From: Lentinula raphanica
Lineage: Eukaryota; Basidiomycota; Agaricomycetes; Agaricales; Omphalotaceae
NCBI GenBank assembly: GCA_027919835.1
Contig: JANVFP010000004.1
Span: 186,001-250,000, forward strand
Length of the DNA stretch: 64,000 nucleotides
Direction of reading: 5' to 3'
Part shown: positions 57,231 through 64,000 of the stretch, in pieces
How positions within the stretch are numbered: position 1 is the stretch's first letter
Layout of the letters: every line of letters starts with the position of its first letter
Translations under genes and position numbers: made by a program
The notes under the pieces: generated by a model
What the model saw: the letters and a program-made list of their open reading frames with translations, nothing else
What the model was told of the DNA's origin: nothing
Database searches by the model: none

Positions 57231-58753
57231 ATGGGCAAACGAAAGAAGGCACCGGCTACCTCTGACGCAGAAAATCAGCCTCTCACACCTTCCGAAAACA
57301 CCAAGAAACCCCGGCAAATCAAGGCTCCCAAGCCAAAACTCGGTCCTTTGCCCTGGACTGACAATGACAATGCGAAAGTTTGGGAACTTATAGGACTGCT
57401 GGAGAGTTCAGAGAACAGGGTTTTGCTAGGTACAAGGAAGGGACAGGTACGTACTTATTCCCATTATGTATTCTGGTCCAATTGTAACCATTCTGTATAC
57501 TGTAGAAAACACTCGGCGAAACGAAAGCACATGCGGAGCGTCGTATTGCCGAGCTTCTATTCCCAGAAGACTCTCGAATTGATTTATCCACTGTTCAGAA
57601 CCGCGTTCATGGGAAAATTGCATCGTACGTCTCACCATTGAATCATATTTCTGTCAGATACTGAATAAACAACTCAGCTTGACACAGTCTTACCGCAAAC
57701 ATGCCAAGAAGCTCAAGAGTACTGGCAATGGAGTCCGTGAAGATGAAGAAGATGCCGAAAATCAGGAAGGAGATGAGGAGAAGGAGAAAGATGAGGACGA
57801 AGAGGAACTGGATGTCCTTGCAGGAGATGTCCATCTCAAATGGTACATCGGGAGTGAAGGACCAACAGACGAAACACCTGAGAAGGCAAAGAATTTGTGG
57901 GGTAAGTTTTCAATCATGTTGTTTCATTGCGTCTTATCTCATTTCTATTCAAGCTTCCATTGTCAAGAAGTTTCCGTTCTTCCCCCGTCTTCATTCCCTT
58001 TTAGTCGGCCGACCGAATATTGAACCGCCTGCGATTACAACTGGGTTTGGACCACAAGGAATGGCCACTGTCTTTTACCAGCCCTTGTCCTCGCCAGAAC
58101 TCGCTGATCGTGCCCCCTTGCCACCACCTGCCACAGCAAACACAGATCCTGTCGAAGAGCATGGTGCCGGGTTTCATACACTCTTGGAAGCTATTGAGTT
58201 TGCCCAACATCAGCGTATGTATCTTTCCTACCTTGATTCGTCATGATTACTGACTGAACTTAAAAGAGATGATGGCCGATATCACTGCTCTTGATACGGT
58301 CGATAATTCTGTAAATAGCGGTGAACCACCGCTGCCTGCAGTAACTCCGTCACAGATTACAGAGGCGACACCTACCCGGAAGCCAATTTCGCAAGCACAA
58401 GAGAAAATCAATAATGCACGACATGCTATTACCCCTCGTAGTCAAAAGCCTTCGCGTCTTGAGGATACTCTTGTCAGCATTACATCGTAAGTTTATTTTA
58501 TTCTTTGTTATTTCTGACTCTGACGCCATGAAATTCAAGTGAACATCTTGAACATGCGAAAGAGGAGAGCCGCCGCAAGTTGGTGCAAGAAGATAAGAAA
58601 CTGCGGCTTGAAGCAATGTCTACATTCGAAAGGCGCCGTGATGGAATCATGAAACGGTACGACCTCAATCTGATCACAGCTGAAAGGTGCGGTGAGCTTT
58701 TGAATGAGATTGATAAAGAAGAGGGGGATCTGTTAGCTACTTTACAAACTTGA
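57231..58753 (+). CDS. Harbinger 2 DNA-binding partner (Myb/SANT-like)
   Basis: Six exons, 57231-57446, 57506-57624, 57678-57901, 57954-58214, 58267-58486 and 58540-58753, join in frame to 417 residues. After a basic N-terminus (MGKRKKAPAT) comes a Trp-containing SANT-like domain (PLPWTDNDNAKVWELIGLLE ... VQNRVHGKIASLTQSYRK). An acidic stretch (EDEEDAENQEGDEEKEKDED), a Pro-rich region and a coiled-coil-like Glu/Arg-rich C-terminus follow. Frame and splice sites are intact. It is expected to bind the element ends and help nuclear import of the transposase. Confidence 0.8.
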
Positions 58754-58768
58754 TACCATTTCATTACT

Positions 58769-60073
58769 CTAACTGGATAAAAATGCTACTACTTCTGCAA
58801 CTAATTGTTGCCTTTTTGCGTTATTGTCTGCTCGGAATGATACTGCATCGTAGTCTACTCCATCCTCGATCTCCTCATTCCTGGTATGAATAGGGAAATG
58901 AGCCGTGTTTTCCTCTCCATTGGCCTCATCCATTACATCAATCAAAAAGTTATGGAGAATGATACAAATTGTTACCCAGTCGCATGCATGTACATGATCT
59001 TTGTTTGATCGTATTCGAACTCGGAGGCCACGCAAACATGCAAAGCGACTCTTGAGTGCTCCCATGCAGTGTTCGGATCGTACGCGCAATTGAGACACGA
59101 TTCTGTCAAAGAGTTTGTTTTCGGGAATGAATGAGGCAGGTTCTTTGTGGACAGGGATGGTTCGGCGATTGGCAGGATAAGCTGAGTCTGCCCATGCAAA
59201 CTCTTCGCCCTTGAAGAACCAGTCGGGATACAAAGCAGCAGCAGTATGCTCGAATGCATTTGCATCATGTGCTGAACCTGTCATTCCATGGCTGAAATCC
59301 ACAATTCGAAGATTCGAGGGGATATTCCCAATCTGAATACTCAATCAACACTCATCCATTGAACATAACAAACTGGCACAAACCTGTACATTCAACCCAT
59401 AGTTCCCCTTTCGTGTGAAGTAGGCATCACCATCCTTATCTGGTCGAGTGTGTAAGACAGCTATAGTACCGTCATACATACACCAGCCTTCCGAAAATAG
59501 CCCTCGGAATCCAACCAGCTCCTCAACCCATTGCTTCTCTCTTTCCTTCTCAGTGTCAGTGAGTGATCGCAGGAATAGTGGGGCAAGAGATTTTATAGCA
59601 ACAAAACAACGTTGGGTGAAGTTTTCGACGGAACCCTCTGAAATTCCAGAGGCTCGAGCAACATCCATGATACAGATAGATCGTCCCAAGCGGAACAATG
59701 TCACTGCAAGCTGCTCCTGAACAGGGGCCTGGGGGTTGTTTGAATTGTTCTCGAAAACTGGATGGTCTTTGATAAGCTCGTGTAGGATTTCGAAAGCATC
59801 GGGTGGAATGCGGAGCATTTGTATAAAGCGATGATGATCATTCAGATCCTTGGCATATTCCCAAGCAAGGCAAAGGTTTCCGAGCTTTGGAACTGGCTCA
59901 TCTCGCTGTCGCCCCCGTAGATAACGTGTATCACGGATGATCTGCATAATACGAGCATCTAGAATCAATTTACCCACGAGATCCTCGTGCGTTGTTATAG
60001 AGCTGGTAAGGATATTGCGTACAGTCGAGAAGATGGCATACGTCTGTATGTATTCATCATGAAGTGGTGGCAT
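58769..60073 (-). CDS. Harbinger 2 transposase (HARBI1-like), intact
   Basis: Two exons on the minus strand, 60073-59384 and 59332-58769, with a 51-bp intron, give 417 residues. An N-terminal helix-turn-helix-like segment (ICIMDVARASGISEGSVENF) precedes the DDE core: CMYDGTIAVL (first Asp), DFSHGMTGSAHDANAFEHT (second Asp) and RSEHCMGALKSRF (Glu). All three catalytic residues and the frame are intact, so this element may still be able to move. The ATG at 60073 is used; the frame upstream lacks a better start. Confidence 0.9.
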
Positions 60074-60220
60074 CGTAGGCAGTCGCAAGTGAGCACAGAA
60101 GAAAGAGAGCGGCGCAGAACGCGCTGGCCATCAAATTAATTGCGGTAAATGTCACGCTAGCTACGGAACTACGGGTAGCTACGGAGCTATGAAATCCGTA
60201 GGCCCAACTTTGAACAGACC

Positions 60221-62150
60221 TATTGAGAACAGGTGAGAACAAACTCCGAGGAGTCGCGACAACAGGAATCTTATGTAATCAGAAAGTCATCGCCCTTTGA
60301 CTCTTGAGCTCGAACGACGAACACTGCGTGGACCAACTCAATATTTTCCATGTTCGGCTTCGACCCAAGCAGCCCCAAGCTTCAAGAATCCAAGAATTAA
60401 ACTGCGTCTGGACTTCTGGGGCCAACATCACTCCCAACCTTATGAGTGATCGCGCTACGAGTAACATACGATCTACGAACACAATACCAACATCTTTCAA
60501 AAATCAGCGATTCAGTTTCAATCTCTAAACCTCTCAAATTGCTCTCTATTCGAGGCCTAGGCGTTGCTCTCTTCTATGGCATTGTCACCGAGTTCCTGTT
60601 CGGCGGTCTTTCCGAGAGGGAGAAATGAGGGAAAGACTTAGTACTAAAGTGAGGGAATGAAGGAATGAGGGAATCATTCGTTCGATGACCAGATCCTACC
60701 ACATTGGACCCGGGGCCTGTGTACGTGATCTCGCTCGCACTCTTTCCCTTTTCCAGCACTCAACGTTCAACGTCAACAGTCTTACAGGACCCAGGCTAAC
60801 CACTCTTAGTATTGAACCTATCCTGAACCGTTTGGTTTGAACAGTACTGCAGGAATCAGAATGATTAATTATACTAGAGAATCTCCCTCAATGCCGATGA
60901 TGAACTTTGTCTGTCGCATCGTGGCTATGGCTAATTTCCAAGGATCGAGTCAGTTGAGGTTCCCCGAGTGAGAATGCGAGGCTATGTGAGGATATCCACA
61001 GGGATATTGGGACATGTACGTGATTGAGGGATATTCTCTTCAATGACCGGTGCGTGAACTTGCGTGTGCATTATGTTTCAAGGATATCGGAGAAGCTGAC
61101 GCGTCGACATTCACCCCGTTTCAGCCTTCAACAGCCTCCAGCTTAATCGCTCTCAATTGACATCTGTGGCGACCGTGTAAAACTGCACAAGATACCAGCG
61201 AATGTATCTCTCAATGTTCATGCCCAGACCCTTGCCAAGGAGTCAAAATCACCTCCGTTATCCGGTTTGAACGTTGTCGACTCGTCGTTCGCTTCCAAGC
61301 TCCAAATCCCAAGTTCGGAGAATCGATTATCAAGCTCAAACCATACCATTGGAAGATTGGTTGATCTGAGGGAATACTTTTCAACATTCGGTGCGTCAAC
61401 GCTGACTCCGCGCTGAATTTCCCTCACCCTTGTTTCAACCTTCAACAGCCCTTCAACGTTCAACTCACGTTAACCGGCGTTAACCGTTGACGATACCACA
61501 GGAATCCAGAAAATATCCCTCAATGATTGAAATCTGTCGCCATACATGTCCGGACCCCAAGATTGCGTCCGGACTTCCGTCTAAACGGACATTGACCACC
61601 TTTGGCTTTGGTCAACTGTCAGGCAGGCGGGTTCTAACTTCTGAACTGTGATCCAAGCTCATATGCAACTCATTCGATGGTTCGGAGCCAAAGAGATTCA
61701 GTCGTTGAACTACTCAAAATTGAAGACGAAGCTGAACTTCGAACTTTGAACTCGATCACCATTTGGATTCATGAACTTGTACGATCTTTGAAGGGAGGGC
61801 GTGGCTCTTACTATCAGCCTTCCTAGCAGCCTCCCTTGTTTCGTTCTTGCCTTCCTTCCAGTGCGAGTAGGCAGTGTGAACCTTCGTGAACCTTGTGAGT
61901 TTCATACCTTTTCATACCCGTAAAACACCGTTCGCTATTCATTCACTGACATGGAACTCAGATTATTCCCTCATTGTGAGAAGGGGTACATCTGGACACA
62001 TTGTATCGGTTAGCTTCACCCTTCGAAATTCTGACATATGGCAAAGTAAAGCAATGGCCCGAGAACTCGGTGGAATCCTGTGCTGCTGCCCAGGACATAT
62101 ATACACACGGAGAGGTAGTAAGGAGTCCCAAGCTTCTACCATTGTCTTTG
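60221..62150. other. Intergenic, no gene recognised
   Basis: No exon-like frame with family resemblance. The region between about 61020 and 61520 has two loosely repeated blocks (GAGGGATATTCT / GAGGGAATACTTTT ... TTCAACAGCC), probably an old local duplication. Confidence 0.5.
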
Positions 62151-62698
62151 CCGTCTTGCATCTTCGTCTCTGCTTTCTTCTTCTTTGCTGGTCAAAGGTG
62201 AGCTGTTGTCAGTTCTCCCTACTGCGCTCGACGTTATGGTTTGAGACTACGCTGACCACACGAGTTGTTCGTTCTGTGTCTGTAGAAGTTGTTTTCTCTC
62301 AAAAGAACTCTAGAGTTCACTCCGAATCGCACGCCACCCTCCAAAAAACGCTTGACAAGTTTTCGAGCTTGAAGCTTCATCGGTGAGCTTGTTTTTTCTC
62401 TCTTCCGTTTTAGCGCTTCCTCTAACATCCTTCGTATTGTTTGTTTCGTATCTACCACAGACTTCCGTCAAGACTTTTTGCCGGCGTCAAAACAGGATAC
62501 ACCGTGCTACGATTACTGTAGTCTTGTTCCAGTCCAGGTTCGTTCACCGTTCAATCATCGTCTCCTCAAAATACTTCAACATGCTTTCCCCGTTAACAAT
62601 CTCAACTGATTTCTGTTCTTTTCTCCACGCAGATTCTTTACATCGTTCGATTCGCTTTCATCAACATCAACAATTACTTCTTCAATATCCTCTTGAAC
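62150..62698 (+). promoter_or_regulatory. G5 intron-rich leader
   Basis: TTTGCTGGTCAAAG then GTGAGCT (62187-62207), CGCTTGACAAG ... CATCG then GTGAGCTTG (near 62350-62390), ACAG/ACTTCCGTCA (near 62458) and CAG/ATTC-type acceptors recur in the order seen in G2-G4. The leader is more diverged and has only one set of modules. Confidence 0.5.
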
Positions 62699-64000
62699 AT
62701 GTTTTTCTTTTCTCCCAACCGTCACTCCCCTCGGGCTATCAGTTTCCTCTCCTTCTCGCTCTCACTGTTCGTGGTCCTCGGGTCAATCTCTGTCGTCCTC
62801 ACGGCCGCAATTCCGCCTGGTCCTTCTTCTGGCTCCGTAAGTGGCACCCATTTCTGATATACCGCATCCTAACTATAAAACACTCATTTGTCGATCCCTA
62901 TAGAACAATGTGATCGGCCTAGCTCCGCGCGCTCCGCCCAAGAAAGCCAAAGTCTCCTTCTCTACGAAATACGCTGCTACGGACAATTACCCAGTATCTC
63001 TGATCAAGGATGATGACAAGGGACGCCTCCAAAGACTGGTCTTGATTCAAATCGCGAAGGACGTCAAGCGTTTGATGCCAGGACTAGGTTCTCGAGTCTC
63101 TTCGGATAGCTTGGAAGTGGTTGGATCCCTCAGCCTCTTCCGCACGTCTACCAACTGCTACGTCGTGCCATACGAAGTTTCTGATATCAAGAATAAGAAG
63201 AGATTCAAAGGCATGACCTTATCGATGTGGTACGACGACGACAAGGCGCAGTTTTCAGGACTGATCAACAATGAAAGGGTTAACCAGAACCTCGATACGA
63301 GCGTTGCTCAGGTGAGAAAGACTCGTTTCAAATCTTGTCTCTTTCCTTGTGCGCGGTGTAACGTAGTGTTGATACTCTTCACTAGGAATTGCGCCACATC
63401 GTCGCCCGCTCATACATCGTCACTGTCATCTTCCTGGAAAGTAGCAAAACTTCCGATTCTGCCTCGAAGGTGGAACTGAGCGGAGCATTCCAAGGGCTGC
63501 TCGAAAGCTATCCCGGTCTCCTAGACCAGATTACGAACGATATTCAACTAAAAGAAAAAAACCTGGCTGGCAAAGATGTGAAAGTACAGGGATTTCCACA
63601 TGTATTCGAATGTTCTGACCGCTACATCATACCCTATCGGATAACATATCCCAAGGAGAACCTCAAGCCGGAGCTGAAAAGTGTTCGGGGTGTTGTCGAG
63701 GTGTTGAAAGATGTAAACAAAGGCAAGGATTCCGCGGCTCCCTATCAAGCGCGTTTACAGGGCGTCCGGGGATACGTGAATATTCCCGACAATGTCGCCA
63801 AGGTATGTACAGTTACCCCTTTTCCAACGCTCTGTCTTTTGCTCCTTCCCCCGATATGAGTCGTTCGCTGACTTGAAACCATGCTAGTTCCTGTTCCAGA
63901 CGATCAAGATGGGTGTGGAGGCGGAAAGCAGCGATCCTAAACTCGCTGAAGTTTCCAAGCTCATGGAAACCATCCTGGGCAATGAATGGCAGCCTGATGC
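62699..64000 (+). CDS. G5: secreted two-domain RYxxPY-family protein, 3' end outside
   Basis: Exons 62699-62836, 62904-63311, 63386-63802 and 63888 to the window edge, all phase 0. The signal exon (46 residues, MFFFSPNRHSPRAI then a hydrophobic run to TAAIPPG) is longer and more diverged than in G2-G4. Domain A has YVVPYEV and FKGMTLSMWY; domain B has RYIIPYRIT followed by VRGVVEVLKD. The tail begins FLFQTIKMGV and runs off the window after 37 codons. G5 and G1 are the most diverged copies, suggesting the cluster is older than the G2-G4 expansion. Confidence 0.85.

Larger units (their letters stand above)
57054..60220. mobile_element. PIF/Harbinger transposon 2
   Basis: Inverted ends GGTCTGTTCAAAGTTGGGCC and its inverse, extending ~40 bp (TACGGATTTCGTAGC inside). 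TA lies on both sides (57052-57053 and 60221-60222); a clear 3-bp duplication is not visible, so one flank may have changed. It carries a Myb/SANT-like gene (plus) and a DDE transposase (minus), tail to tail, the mirror order of Harbinger 1. The TIRs and proteins differ enough from Harbinger 1 to be a separate family. Confidence 0.88.

Overview
The window looks like a repeat-rich stretch of a basidiomycete (probably agaricomycete) genome. The genes have many short introns of about 50-65 bp with GT-AG borders. The mobile elements are of kinds common in mushroom-forming fungi: Helitron, Copia, two PIF/Harbinger elements, an integrase-type DNA transposon, and miniature elements. A degenerate CCCTAA tract matches the usual fungal telomere repeat. 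No rRNA, bacterial operon or CRISPR array was seen. Exon borders were read by eye and are not supported by transcripts.

The host genes I can recognise belong to one unnamed family, present in five plus-strand copies called G1-G5 here: 1-1163 (5' end missing), 22046-23466, 45705-50145, 54198-55698 and 62699-64000 (3' end missing). Each complete copy has a 38-46 residue first exon encoding a signal peptide or signal anchor, then two exons that each encode one copy of the same ~140-residue domain (core motif RYxxPY followed by a YxGxxLE-like block), then a divergent last exon. All introns are phase 0. G2-G5 share an intron-rich 5' leader. G3 and G4 also share their downstream DNA, so whole units were duplicated.

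Between the gene copies lie nested mobile elements. 2.4-5.5 kb: a decayed Helitron helicase (minus strand) holding a miniature element, a tRNA-like insert and a 522-bp TRIM. 6.2-8.4 kb: more miniature elements in one arm of a large diverged inverted repeat. 9.1-17.7 kb: a Copia element with both LTRs, broken by two miniature elements and by a fold-back element that replaced its RNase H. 18.9-20.6 kb: a GTTTAAAC-rich inverted-repeat element. 24,238-41,796: a 17.6-kb element with matching ends, a perfect 6-bp target duplication and inverted subterminal repeats. It carries an integrase-core (IS3EU-like) transposase, a HECT-type E3 ligase gene, a TET/JBP-like dioxygenase gene and a serine-rich gene of unknown function. 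41.9-45.0 kb: a 3.07-kb fold-back element. 45.8-48.8 and 57.1-60.2 kb: two PIF/Harbinger elements with their DNA-binding partner genes.

The paralogous units serve as empty-site controls. G3 alone took three independent insertions: the 17.6-kb element in its distal upstream region, the fold-back element in its leader, and a Harbinger element inside intron 1. In each case the uninterrupted sequence can be read in G2 or G4. Several inactivating changes (four in Copia, one in Harbinger) fit CpG-to-TpG/CpA transitions, which suggests methylation-linked decay.
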